Origin: Woeseiaceae bacterium
GTDB lineage: Bacteria > Pseudomonadota > Gammaproteobacteria > Steroidobacterales > Woeseiaceae
Direction of reading: 5' to 3'
NCBI GenBank assembly: GCA_028289545.1
Contig: JANQPG010000011.1
Span: forward strand, 32,382 to 96,381
DNA length: 64,000 nucleotides
The notes beneath the pieces were generated by a model. It was given only the letters and a program-made list of their open reading frames with translations. It had not been told where the DNA came from and ran no database searches. Position numbers and translations under genes: made by a program. Shown piece by piece: positions 44,517 to 52,894 of this stretch (positions within the stretch are counted from its first letter, which is position 1; every line of letters starts with the position of its first letter).

Positions 44517-45293
44517 ATGCTCAAACCTGCCCTCGGATTGCTCGTCTTATCGCTATTGTGCCTTGGCGGCGCCAGCACTTACGCTGCCGCCCTGACGCCG
44601 CACACGGCGGAATACAAGGTGCGGATCAGTGTGCTCGGCGGCCGCCTGAACACCGAACTCAGGAAAACGGCGACCGGCTATGTCGCCACGCACCGCATCA
44701 AGGCCACCGGCATTGCCGCTGCTCTGGTGGGCGGCGAGATTTTCGCGGAGTCCGAGTTTCGCCCCGGTGACGACGGTATTTTGCCGGTGCGCTACAACGC
44801 CAACGACGAAATCTCCAAGGACAAGCTGCGTGCGGATATCCAGTTTGATTGGGAAACACAGCGCGTAACCGGTACTTATCAGGACAAGGACCATGCGGAA
44901 CCCATCGTGGTGGACGATCCGCTGGACGGACTTGCCCATGACGGCGTGTCGATCCAGTACGAGTTAATGCTCGATCTGATGAACGAAGGCGCCAGCCGCG
45001 CCTATACGCTATTCGATGTCGATGAACTCAAGAAACTCAACATCAGCTCCGTCGGCACCCGAACCGTCAAAACCCGCGCGGGTAAGTTCGAGGCCATCGG
45101 TATTCGTCATCAGGCTGAAAACTCCTCACGGCAAACCACGCTCTGGTGTGTGGAAGAACTGGGCTTTCTGCCCGTCATGATTCAGCAGCACCGCAAGGGA
45201 AAGCTCCGCTTCGAGGCGAAACTCGTCAGCTACGAAGCCTTACCTGATCCCGGCCCAGCGCAGCCTGAAGTCGCGTCAACTCAAGGTGAGTGA
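44517..45293 (+). CDS. DUF3108 periplasmic protein
   Basis: This is a 258-aa protein with a signal peptide (residues 1-24, AA-ALTPH start of the mature part). The DUF3108 pattern is clear: HTAEYKVRISVLGGRL, a WETQRVTGTYQDKDH block, DGVSIQYELMLDLMNEG and VGTRTVKTRAGKFEAIGIRHQ. The fold is an all-beta lipid-binding-like barrel, with unproven function. Cotranscribed with the acyltransferase. Its 3' end overlaps the convergent membrane gene by 18 bases. Confidence 0.82.
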   Translation: MLKPALGLLVLSLLCLGGASTYAAALTPHTAEYKVRISVLGGRLNTELRKTATGYVATHRIKATGIAAALVGGEIFAESEFRPGDDGILPVRYNANDEISKDKLRADIQFDWETQRVTGTYQDKDHAEPIVVDDPLDGLAHDGVSIQYELMLDLMNEGASRAYTLFDVDELKKLNISSVGTRTVKTRAGKFEAIGIRHQAENSSRQTTLWCVEELGFLPVMIQQHRKGKLRFEAKLVSYEALPDPGPAQPEVASTQGE

Positions 45294-45716
45294 GAACCCG
45301 AGGAACAGGAACAGCCCGGCTGTCACGACACCGCTAGCCGCGGCGCTCAGTATCCAGCGCCCCAGCAACGACGCGTGCTGCTTCCCGGCCAGCACCGGCA
45401 TGGCCGGAAGGACCGCGAGGCAGGCCAGCGGATAAGCCACCGCCGCCACATGGGGATAACGCTTCCACCACGCTTTGAGGCCTGGGTGCGCGGAAGCCGC
45501 GCGCGCCACCGAGCGACTATCGCCGAGGCGCGCCAGCGCGTAGCGCTCTGCCGCCGCCGACGAGCGACCTGCTGCGGTCAGCTCGTCGCGAACGTCCTCG
45601 AAGTGCATACGAAGCTCGTCGAGCGTGCGGTCGATGTACTCCGGCGCAATACACTCCCGCTCGAGTTCCTTGCGAACCATCGCGAGCCTGCGCTCCACCG
45701 CGGTTTCGCTAAACAC
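45276..45716 (-). CDS. membrane protein with DUF1700-like N-terminal helix, partner of PadR
   Basis: This is a 146-aa protein. The GTG at 45716 overlaps the PadR stop (GTGTTTAG), so the upstream extension to 45869 is rejected. An N-terminal alpha-helical part (ERRLAMVRKELERECIAPEYIDRTLDELRMHFEDVRDEL) is followed by two hydrophobic segments (about 85-105, 118-140). PadR plus such a permease-prefix or DUF1700 membrane protein is a common pair in which the membrane protein depends on the PadR. The function is unknown. Confidence 0.75.
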   Translation of the reverse strand: MFSETAVERRLAMVRKELERECIAPEYIDRTLDELRMHFEDVRDELTAAGRSSAAAERYALARLGDSRSVARAASAHPGLKAWWKRYPHVAAVAYPLACLAVLPAMPVLAGKQHASLLGRWILSAAASGVVTAGLFLFLGFSLTLS

Positions 45717-46047
45717 GAATGCTGGCTCCGAGCGCCGCCGCAACGCCGCCCTGAATACGCACCCAGTCGGCCGACAAGTCTTTGAGCCGCCGCCGGCCGC
45801 GAGTCGTGAGCGAGTAGTAAACCCGGGTGCGACCACCGACCGCCTTGCGGCGCGAACGAAGCGCGCCATCGCGCTCGAGCGCGTGCAGCACCGGATAGAT
45901 CACGCCCTCACCGAGCGAAACCGCCTCGTCGGTCACTTCGCGTACCGAGCGAACCAGCTCGTAGCCATACATTTCCTTGCCGTCGAGCAGGCGCAGCAAC
46001 AGCAACTCCGGCACACCGCTCATGAAGGGGGGATTGGTTTTGGCCAT
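45709..46047 (-). CDS. PadR-family transcriptional repressor
   Basis: This is a 112-aa protein from the ATG at 46047. It has the PadR signature PELLLLRLLDGKEMYGYELV, then LGEGVIYPVLHALERDGAL and the wing RTRVYYSLTTRGRRRL. It is coupled to the downstream membrane gene. Three copies of the motif ATACCTCGAA lie in the divergent region upstream, indicating autoregulation and control of the TonB gene opposite. Confidence 0.9.
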   Translation of the reverse strand: MAKTNPPFMSGVPELLLLRLLDGKEMYGYELVRSVREVTDEAVSLGEGVIYPVLHALERDGALRSRRKAVGGRTRVYYSLTTRGRRRLKDLSADWVRIQGGVAAALGASIRV

Positions 46048-46085
46048 GTTTACCGGTACCCGGTTGCGGCTTGATGACCGTCGAT

Positions 46086-46155
46086 CATACCTCGAATAAA
46101 AAGGCATAACAAGACTTACCTATGCATTCGAGGTATGTATACTGATACCTCGAAC
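46086..46155. promoter_or_regulatory. triple PadR-type operator between PadR and TonB genes
   Basis: Three copies of one motif: ATACCTCGAAT at 46087-46097, its exact inverse ATTCGAGGTAT at 46126-46136, and ATACCTCGAA at 46145-46154. The last two form a 10-bp-arm inverted repeat with an eight-base spacer, typical of dimer operators. The TonB gene starts 43 bases later. Confidence 0.7.
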
Positions 46156-46197
46156 TTCAAAGTATCTGTGCGGGAAGATGACGAACAGGAGCCTACG

Positions 46198-46809
46198 ATG
46201 CAGAACTCACCGCTGAGTCGACATGCCATCGCCGTTTTCCCCGCCGTGTTCCTGACGGTGACGCTGCTCTATGCCATGCACGCGCTGATCACCCTGAAAC
46301 CGTTCGAACTCGCGCCGCCCCGCGACGTTACGTTCGTCGACTGGGTGCGGGTCAAGGAGAAGGAACCGCCGCCACCGATAGAGACCCGACCGGAGCCCAT
46401 TCCGGACCCGCCGCCCACACCTGTCATCCGGGAAAAGACCGGTTGGAGCGATGAATTTGCGATCGGAATTCCCACCGGGCCGATGCCACCGCCCGGACCC
46501 GGGTTCGGTCAGCGGACAGAACTGTCACTTGGCGACGCACCGCTGGTCATCGTCATGCGGGTCCAGCCCGCCTACCCGAGTGACGCCATCGTCAGGCAGC
46601 TCGAAGGATTTGTCACGGTCGAGTACGACGTCGCGGCGAACGGCCGAACGATGAATCACCGGATCGTGGAGTCGAGCCATCGCGTCTTCGAAAAGAACGC
46701 GATCAAGGCAGCCGAACGGTTCCGCTACCAGCCGCGGACCGTCGACGGCGAACCCATAGAGACCTCGGGCATCCGCAGCCGGTTCCGCTTCGAACTGGAC
46801 ACGCCGTGA
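46198..46809 (+). CDS. TonB-family energy transducer
   Basis: This is a 203-aa protein from the ATG at 46198 with AGGAG six bases before it. One N-terminal membrane segment (AIAVFPAVFLTVTLLYAMHALI) is followed by a Pro-rich linker (PPPPIETRPEPIPDPPP) and a C-terminal TonB domain (about 115-203; VQPAYPSDAIVRQLEGFVTV, AIKAAERFRYQPRTVDG). It should couple ExbBD energy to outer-membrane receptors, but no exbBD or receptor gene is close. The upstream PadR operator suggests conditional expression. Confidence 0.9.
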   Translation: MQNSPLSRHAIAVFPAVFLTVTLLYAMHALITLKPFELAPPRDVTFVDWVRVKEKEPPPPIETRPEPIPDPPPTPVIREKTGWSDEFAIGIPTGPMPPPGPGFGQRTELSLGDAPLVIVMRVQPAYPSDAIVRQLEGFVTVEYDVAANGRTMNHRIVESSHRVFEKNAIKAAERFRYQPRTVDGEPIETSGIRSRFRFELDTP

Positions 46810-46950
46810 ACCCTGGCAACGGGGCAAGCGCCGTGTGTTGAGCAAGAACTGGAAGGGCGGCGGTTCCGAGGAAGCCTTTGTTTCCCGCCGGGCCGCCCCA
46901 AGGGATCGCCGCCCGACCTCTATCCAGCTGCCGGCGCCAGGCCGGCGCGC

Positions 46951-47631
46951 TCAGCGGCGCGAATCCACTCGGTCAAAGACCTGCGTTACGGCAAACTGCA
47001 CGTCCGCGTCCTCGCTGATCGCAACGTCGCGCTGCAGCACCTGACCGCCCGCATCGAGATACCAGCGCTCGGTCAGCAATACGCCGTCCTCGTCGAGCGT
47101 CTCGACCCGATAAGCGGCGCCCTCCCAGCCGGAGACCCGCTCAGCAATGACCGGCCCGACGCTCGCGGCGCGATGCTCGCCGAAGATGTACTCCTCGACA
47201 ATCGATCGGTCGAAGCTGATAAACAGCCCGTCTTCGGTTTGGGTAATTTTGACGTCGGCCCCGGTTTCCAGGAACACCTGCACGAGCGCGGCCTGGTGGC
47301 GACTCCGGCGGCTGGACTCACGCGCCGGAGCAACCGCCTGGCCACGTCCGTTTCTCGCCCGTGACAGCCGTATGACCTGCTGCGCGCTGCCCGTGCCGAT
47401 AAAACCTTGATGAGTCAACTCGCGAAGTGGATCTTCGCGCGCATCACGAAGCTGCCAGCGGCCATCCAGACTGGTGTCCTCCGGCGGCAGCGATCCGGGC
47501 GGAGACAGTTGCGGCTTGGGCGCGGAGGCGCAACCCGCCAGCATGGCCAGGCCCAGCAGGAGGGCAAGACTTCCGGTGGAAACAACGTGCCGGGGTCGAT
47601 CATTTCGCCGATACGGCCTTGTGGTGTTCAT
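46951..47631 (-). CDS. hypothetical lipoprotein
   Basis: This is a 226-aa protein from the ATG at 47631; the open frame runs to 47928 but lacks a better leader. The lipobox LLGLAMLAGCAS puts the lipidated Cys at about residue 33. The mature region is unremarkable, with a mid portion ENSRHQAAL-like and a TQTEDGLFISFDRSIVEE segment suggesting a beta-rich fold. I do not recognise the family. It faces the Glu/Arg repeat gene divergently, with 187 bases between. Confidence 0.65.
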   Translation of the reverse strand: MNTTRPYRRNDRPRHVVSTGSLALLLGLAMLAGCASAPKPQLSPPGSLPPEDTSLDGRWQLRDAREDPLRELTHQGFIGTGSAQQVIRLSRARNGRGQAVAPARESSRRSRHQAALVQVFLETGADVKITQTEDGLFISFDRSIVEEYIFGEHRAASVGPVIAERVSGWEGAAYRVETLDEDGVLLTERWYLDAGGQVLQRDVAISEDADVQFAVTQVFDRVDSRR

Positions 47632-47818
47632 CGTATTCTTGTCTCGAAAGCCTTGCTTCGGCGTGCCGGTGAGAGCGTCAAAATACACAAAAGCCGGCTC
47701 AGCGGCCAAGCCCATGTGGTTCGGCAGCCTGTCAACCAAAAGCCTCCGGCTGCGTTGCACTACAAGACCCGGACGTAAAACCGTGCCGGGGTCCCCCATT
47801 ACCGAAGGAGAAAACACC

Positions 47819-48340
47819 ATGCATCGTTTGCCTGCAATCATTGGCCTGCTGGGGCTGGTCGCCCTGACGGCGAACGCCGATGCACAGACGCTGAGCGACA
47901 TGAGCAATCTAAGCGCCGAAGAACGCAAGGACTACTGGGAAAGCCTTTCCGAGGAAGAGCGGAGCGCGCAGCGCGAAGCCTGGAGGCTCGAGCGCGAGTC
48001 CATGAGCGATGAGGAACGTCGGGCAATGGCGGAGCAGCGCCGCGGCGAGGCCCGCGAGCGTTGGGACAGCATGTCGCCCGAGGAACAGGAGGCAGCCCGC
48101 GAAGAGCGGAGCGCAAAGAAGGAAGAACGCCGGCAACAGGCACGCGAGCGCTGGGAAAGCCTGTCGCCCGAGGAACAGGAAGCAGCCCGCGAAGAGCGCA
48201 GGACCCGGGTTAGCGAACGGCGGCAACAACAGCGCGAAAACTGGGACTCGATGTCAGCCGAGGAACAGGAAGCGGCCCGCGAGCAGCGCCGTCAGCGCGT
48301 CGAGGAACGCCGCAGCCGGCGGGACGGCAGCAGCGAGTAG
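47819..48340 (+). CDS. exported Glu/Arg-rich tandem-repeat protein
   Basis: This is a 173-aa protein with AAGGAG before the ATG and a signal peptide (residues 1-22, ending ADA). The mature part is a run of charged helices with about three 29-30-residue copies sharing W[DE]S[ML]SPEEQEAAREER (about 78, 107 and 137), plus two more degenerate units before them. It resembles DUF3106-type proteins (W-x-x-L-x-P-E-Q repeats), which have no assigned function. A long periplasmic helix is expected. It ends at TAGAAGCGG. Confidence 0.7.
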   Translation: MHRLPAIIGLLGLVALTANADAQTLSDMSNLSAEERKDYWESLSEEERSAQREAWRLERESMSDEERRAMAEQRRGEARERWDSMSPEEQEAAREERSAKKEERRQQARERWESLSPEEQEAAREERRTRVSERRQQQRENWDSMSAEEQEAAREQRRQRVEERRSRRDGSSE

Positions 48341-48346
48341 AAGCGG
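48338..48346 (+). repeat. REP-like motif copy 2 (TAGAAGCGG)
   Basis: TAGAAGCGG again; here its first three bases are the stop codon of the repeat-protein gene. Similar usage occurs at 57402 and 57457. Confidence 0.35.
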
Positions 48347-48375
48347 CCGATTACCGGCATCCGTCGGCGACACAA

Positions 48376-48405
48376 CCGTGGCGTTGTCAGGCGACAACGC
48401 CACGG
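48376..48405. terminator. 13-bp-arm hairpin between convergent genes
   Basis: CCGTGGCGTTGTC and GACAACGCCACGG are perfect inverse copies with a four-base loop (AGGC). It lies between the convergent repeat-protein and acetyltransferase genes. No T-run follows on either strand. Confidence 0.6.
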
Positions 48406-48421
48406 ATTGGCAATGTTGTCG

Positions 48422-49324
48422 TCACGTCGGCGCTCTCGGCGAACCGGAAAAACTGCGCCTGACAATCCAGACGGTCGCATCGCCGGGACACCGCCTGCGC
48501 TCGAATCCGAGCGCCTCCGCGAGGCTCAGCATCTTCGTGTTCTCCTTGAGCACCATACCCTGAAGTCCGTCCATGCCCGCTACGGCCGCAACCGCCATCA
48601 GTCCGCGCAACAAACGTGCGGCAATACCCTGCCCCTGCCAGCGATCGGCAACGACAACTGCAAAATCGGCCACATTGGGTACTTCCCCCGGTGCATAGCG
48701 CGCCACGGCTACGATGTCCTGCCGGTCGGAGGCGCTGACGGCGGCCACGAGCGCATGCGACTCGGGAAATTCGGTGTGCGTGAACTGATACAGCGTTTGC
48801 GGCGACAGCTCACGCAGCGCCGAGAAAAACCTCAGATAGCGGCTCCTCTCGGACAGGCTCCGCACAAACGCCTGCTCCAGCGCCTCGTCCTCGGGCAACA
48901 TCGCTCGGTAGATCAACGCGCCCGTCGCGACGTCGGCGCACTGCGACAACCGGTTCGCAAGATACGCGGTCAACATCGGGTATTCGATGATGTCGGTTGC
49001 GCCCGCGCCAATGGCCGCGCGACGGCGCGCCTTGTCCGCTGTTTCGGCAACCACAAACACGGCCGCGGGGCCCACGGCGGTGCTCAGCTCTCTCAGATTG
49101 TGATGCTCTTGCTCACTTAGAGGATCGAGACCCACAAAAAGGCAGCGGGCACGAGTGCGCGTTGCTGCGTCCGCGGCCAGGAAAAACCCGGCGTTCGCGT
49201 AGGTTTTTACGTCGATGGCATGACGGCCCAGCAAAGACGACAACCCGTCACCGACGTCGCCCGGCAACTCCACAGCTGCAACGAATCGTTCGTCAGATCG
49301 TTCGTATGATTGCCTGTTGTCCAC
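48422..49324 (-). CDS. pseudo-receiver / GNAT acetyltransferase fusion
   Basis: This is a 300-aa protein. Residues about 20-125 look like a response-regulator receiver of the FixJ type (TYANAGFFLA, CLFVGLDPLS, GATDIIEYP), but the phospho-acceptor Asp aligns with Gly65 and the conserved Lys with Tyr115, so it is a non-phosphorylatable pseudo-receiver. Residues about 140-285 form a GNAT domain (VADFAVVVADRWQGQGIAARLLRGLM is the acetyl-CoA loop). Substrate and input are unknown. I have not seen this pairing described. Confidence 0.75.
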   Translation of the reverse strand: MDNRQSYERSDERFVAAVELPGDVGDGLSSLLGRHAIDVKTYANAGFFLAADAATRTRARCLFVGLDPLSEQEHHNLRELSTAVGPAAVFVVAETADKARRRAAIGAGATDIIEYPMLTAYLANRLSQCADVATGALIYRAMLPEDEALEQAFVRSLSERSRYLRFFSALRELSPQTLYQFTHTEFPESHALVAAVSASDRQDIVAVARYAPGEVPNVADFAVVVADRWQGQGIAARLLRGLMAVAAVAGMDGLQGMVLKENTKMLSLAEALGFERRRCPGDATVWIVRRSFSGSPRAPT

Positions 49325-49387
49325 TCTGTGGATACACCCGCCCGAAACAGGATACCGCCCGACTCGTCCAGGCAGTCGACAAGCGAT

Positions 49388-50263
49388 TCAGCCGCCCGGC
49401 AAGGGAATGAAGTCGCGCTCGCCGGGAACCGGATCAAATCGCTGTTCGCGCCAATCCGTTTTTGCCTGCTCGATACGCTCGCGCGAGCTGCTGACAAAAT
49501 TCCACTCGATGTAACGTTCGCCGCCGAGCTTCGCGCCGCCAAGCAGCATACAGTGCGCGCCCCGCGGCGAAAGCACCCGGGCCGCATCGCTGCCTTCCCC
49601 CAAGACGGCCAAGACGCCGGCCGGTATGACGCTCCCTCCGAGCTCGATCTCTCCGTCCACGACATAGATGCCAAGCTCCTCGGCCTCGGGCAGGTCTGCT
49701 TCGGCGCCTGCCTCCAGCTTGAGCTCGAGATACAGCGTCTTGCTTTCGGTTTGCACGGGTGAGCGTACGTCGAATGCGCTGCCGAGAATGACCGTTGCGC
49801 GCATGCCGGCGCGCTCGACGACCGGAATCGTGTCGGCGGGATGATGTTCGAAGCGAGGCTCGATGTCCTCGCGCTCCGTCGGCAACGCCACCCAGGTCTG
49901 AATGCCGTGCAGATACTGACCGCTGGCAAGCACTTCGTCGCGAGTTTTCTCGGAGTGCACAATGCCCTGCCCGGCCGTCATCCAGTTGACGGCCCCGGGC
50001 CTGATGGCCTGCACGTAACCCAGACTGTCGCGGTGCAGGATCTCTCCATCGAACAGGAACGTTACGGTCGCAAGTCCAATGTGCGGATGCGCCCGCACGT
50101 TCACGCCGCTACCCGGCGCAAAGGTTGCCGGTCCCATATGATCGAAGAATATGAACGGCCCGACGCGCTGCCGCCGGCGATCCGGCAAAGCGCGACGCAC
50201 GCTGAATTCTCCGAGGTCACGCGTTTTGGGTTCGATCAACAGTTCTACGCTACCCGCCATCAA
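49388..50263 (-). CDS. pirin family protein
   Basis: This is a 291-aa bicupin. The N-terminal metal-binding motif set is present: VRAHPHIGLATV (two His) and GQGIVHSEKTR (His and Glu), then HGIQTWVALP. The C-terminal half has SPRGAHCMLLGG and EWNFVSSSRERIEQAK. Bacterial pirins oxidise quercetin or bind iron as redox sensors. It stands 33 bases after the YcaQ-like gene on the same strand. Confidence 0.9.
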   Translation of the reverse strand: MMAGSVELLIEPKTRDLGEFSVRRALPDRRRQRVGPFIFFDHMGPATFAPGSGVNVRAHPHIGLATVTFLFDGEILHRDSLGYVQAIRPGAVNWMTAGQGIVHSEKTRDEVLASGQYLHGIQTWVALPTEREDIEPRFEHHPADTIPVVERAGMRATVILGSAFDVRSPVQTESKTLYLELKLEAGAEADLPEAEELGIYVVDGEIELGGSVIPAGVLAVLGEGSDAARVLSPRGAHCMLLGGAKLGGERYIEWNFVSSSRERIEQAKTDWREQRFDPVPGERDFIPLPGG

Positions 50264-50296
50264 ACATACCCCCGTAAGGATCCTGGAAATCGACTG

Positions 50297-51508
50297 TCAA
50301 CGTAAGCTTGCCGTCGCCTGCTTAAGCATACGCGAGAACTTGTCGCGGCGTTCGACGTCCACCCGCGACAAACCCAGCCATAGCGCCAGTTCACGCAGCT
50401 CTTCCGCCATGTGACCCGCCACTTCGTGAGCATCAGCATGATCTTCCACGTATACACGGCGCACGTTCAAGCGTCCGGCCTTGCGCTCGGCCTTGAGATC
50501 CAGCCTGCCGACAATTCGATCGCGCAGTCTGAAAGGCAGCACGTAGTAACCCCACTGGCGCTGCGATTCCGGCACGTAAATCTCGAGGCGATAGTGAAAA
50601 TCGAACAGCCGTTCGAGGCGGGGGCGACACCAGGTCAGCGGATCAAACGGCGAGAGGAGACAGGCGCCGTCGACACCTCGCGGCAGGCGCGCGTCGGCTG
50701 ACAGGTAGCCGGGCTCACCCCAGCCCTCGACGGCCACTTCCGAGATCACGCCCTCCTCGACGAGTTCAGCGACCGCCGCGGCCGCCTCTCGCGCCGTCAT
50801 CCGGAAATAGTCGGTCAAATCGCGGCGCGTTGCGACGCCAAGAGTGCTGGCTGCGTCCTTGAGAAGCTGCCTGTGCGCGTCCTCGGCGGCTACCGGCTCG
50901 CATTCGTGCGTGTCCGGCAGCACGCGGCTCGGCAGGTCGTAGACACGCTCGAAACCGCGCAAGCGATGCTGCACGCTGAGCCGTCCGAATCCGAAGTGCT
51001 CCTCCAGCGCATGCCGCGCGAGCGACCTGTGCCAATCTCCGGGGCGGCGCCTTGCCGGCCTGTACGACTCAAAATCCCTGACGGACAACGGGCCCTCGCG
51101 CTCTATCCGTGTCAGCACGTCTTCGAGATATTGCTCACGGTTGTCGAGCGTCTGGAGAGAACTCGACATCCACGGCTGGTGGCGCTCGCGGCGATAAGCC
51201 AGGAGCGGCCAGTAGCGCGCCGGAACGATGCTGGCCTCGTGCGCCCAATGCTCCGTGTACGTGCCGTTTCCGTAGAGGAACGCCTGCAGCCGCTCCCTGT
51301 CGTATTGGCCCAGCCGCGACCAGACGACAAGATAGTGCGCCGGAATCAGTACGTTGACAAAGTCCAGCTGCAGGATGTGCAGCGTATCCATGACGCGGCG
51401 GAAGTGCCGGCGATCGACGCTGCCCGCCGGGCGGTCCCGGTCGAAGCCCGCGGCAGCACACGCAATTCGCCTGGCTTCTGCCTGTGAAAGGCTTACCCGT
51501 GCGCGCAT
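50297..51508 (-). CDS. YcaQ/AlkZ-like winged-helix DNA glycosylase (HTH_42)
   Basis: This is a 403-aa protein. It has the family motif LQLDFVNVLIPAHYLVVWSR, whose QxD is the catalytic motif in interstrand cross-link glycosylases of the YcaQ subfamily. It also has EHWAHEASIVP, LLSPFDPLTWCRPRLERLFDF and RQWGYYVLPF. YcaQ unhooks N7-alkylguanine cross-links. The fold comprises three winged helices. The family has antibiotic self-resistance members, but no biosynthetic cluster is present here. Confidence 0.87.
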   Translation of the reverse strand: MRARVSLSQAEARRIACAAAGFDRDRPAGSVDRRHFRRVMDTLHILQLDFVNVLIPAHYLVVWSRLGQYDRERLQAFLYGNGTYTEHWAHEASIVPARYWPLLAYRRERHQPWMSSSLQTLDNREQYLEDVLTRIEREGPLSVRDFESYRPARRRPGDWHRSLARHALEEHFGFGRLSVQHRLRGFERVYDLPSRVLPDTHECEPVAAEDAHRQLLKDAASTLGVATRRDLTDYFRMTAREAAAAVAELVEEGVISEVAVEGWGEPGYLSADARLPRGVDGACLLSPFDPLTWCRPRLERLFDFHYRLEIYVPESQRQWGYYVLPFRLRDRIVGRLDLKAERKAGRLNVRRVYVEDHADAHEVAGHMAEELRELALWLGLSRVDVERRDKFSRMLKQATASLR

Positions 51509-51559
51509 AATAACGACACGCGAAACATCCGCACCGGATGCCTGGAGAGGACACGAAGC

Positions 51560-52108
51560 ATGGGAAAAGCGTATCAGGAAATCGACGGGCGCATCAGTCG
51601 TTGGTTAGCCCGGCAAAGACTTTTTTTTGTGGCGACCGCTCCGAACGGCGACGGCCTCTTGAACTGCTCTCCCAAAGGCATGGACGGACTGCGCATCCTG
51701 GATCCGCACACCCTCGTTTACGCGGATGTTGGCGGCAGCGGTATCGAAACCGTGGCACACCTGCGCGAGAACGGCAGGATCGTCATCATGCTATGTGCAT
51801 TCGAAGGGCCGCCCAAGATATTTCGCTTCTACGGCCGCGGTCACGTCGTCGAACCCGGCGACGTGCGCTTCGACGAACTGTCGAGCCTGTTTCCGCATCT
51901 GCCATCGCTGCGCAACCTGATTGTCGTCGACGTACAAACGATCCGCGATTCCTGCGGCTACGGCGTTCCGCTCTACGATTACAAGGACGAGCGCGACTCG
52001 ATGCAGAACTGGATCGATGCAAAGACCGAAGAGGAAATGCTCGAGTATCGCCGCACGAAGAACCGGGTCAGCCTCGACGGATTGCCTGGGTTGAGACTCG
52101 AGGATTGA
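51560..52108 (+). CDS. pyridoxamine 5'-phosphate oxidase-like flavoprotein
   Basis: This is a 182-aa protein. MGKAYQEIDGRISRWLARQRLFFVATA is the split-barrel PNPOx-type start, followed by NCSPKGMDGLRILDPHTLVYADVGGSG (FMN phosphate loop) and FYGRGHVV. Members bind FMN, F420 or heme; this one could be any of them. No neighbours suggest a pathway. Confidence 0.82.
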   Translation: MGKAYQEIDGRISRWLARQRLFFVATAPNGDGLLNCSPKGMDGLRILDPHTLVYADVGGSGIETVAHLRENGRIVIMLCAFEGPPKIFRFYGRGHVVEPGDVRFDELSSLFPHLPSLRNLIVVDVQTIRDSCGYGVPLYDYKDERDSMQNWIDAKTEEEMLEYRRTKNRVSLDGLPGLRLED

Positions 52109-52433
52109 CGGGCAGCGACGTCGCACGGCCAGAGTAACGCGAAGGCCCGCGGCTGATCCGATTTCGGAATTGGCTCATATACGCCGATCCGGCGTTCCTA
52201 TAAACTACATAAATTGTGTTGTGACTATATAAGCCGCGTTGCGCGGGGCGCTGCACCCTGTCGGGACCCAGGATCGATCACTCCCTGACCAAGCGCCCGA
52301 GACGATTGGGCGACCTGCCCGTTGAGTCGCTGCCCGCCGGTCACGCGTTTGAGCGGCTGGCGCGTTGCGGTAATACGTCATCGCATCGCCACAGAAGAAG
52401 ACTTCAAGTGAGTTGAGTTAAGGAGTTTTACCC
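52109..52433. other. 325-bp intergenic region without a recognisable gene
   Basis: The gap contains an AT-rich patch at 52190-52235 (TATAAACTACATAAATTGTG, then TATATAAG) that could include a promoter. I could not place a proper -35/-10 pair. I see no ORF with a sensible start, no hairpin terminator and no RNA motif. AAGGAG precedes the next gene's ATG by eight bases. Confidence 0.5.
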
Positions 52434-52790
52434 ATGACTGCCAGCAAACCCCTTGCCTTCATCGCCATAACGCTACTGCTTTCCTTTGCGGCTGCGCTGT
52501 CTACCGCTCCGGCCCAGGCCCAGGACGCTCCGAGTTGGGTGGGCCCGTCGGCGATAGATCTGATCAGCGTGCAGCCGAACGGCAGAATCTATGTGAAGCT
52601 CGCGATGTCGACGCCCGATCTCAGCTGCCCAGGCAACATCGACGGCTATCTCGAATTGAATCCCAGCTACCCGCATTTCGACAAGCAGTATGCGCTTCTG
52701 CTGGCCGCGCACGCCGCTAATCGTACGGTCAGGGTTTACGTCAGCGGATGCGGTCACTACCCGTACGCACAAAACGTCGACTTCTACTAG
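52434..52790 (+). CDS. small exported protein with in-frame extension after an amber codon
   Basis: This is a 118-aa protein with AAGGAG upstream and a signal peptide (residues 1-29, AQAQD). The mature domain has two Cys (LSCPGN, SGCGHYP) and a beta-type pattern (GRIYVKLAMS, LLLAAHAANRTVRVYVSGC). After TAG at 52788 the same frame stays open for 31 codons (to a TAG at 52884), and the extension resembles the domain's own end (VSIRIEV, DCEIRYVYVDK). A truncation or read-through is possible. I do not recognise the family. Confidence 0.6.
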   Translation: MTASKPLAFIAITLLLSFAAALSTAPAQAQDAPSWVGPSAIDLISVQPNGRIYVKLAMSTPDLSCPGNIDGYLELNPSYPHFDKQYALLLAAHAANRTVRVYVSGCGHYPYAQNVDFY

Positions 52791-52894
52791 CGCGGCGCGC
52801 ACATCGCCGGCAAACGGGTCTCGATAAGAATCGAGGTATCTTCTCCTGACTGCGAAATCCGCTACGTATACGTGGACAAGCAGTAGAAACCTCG

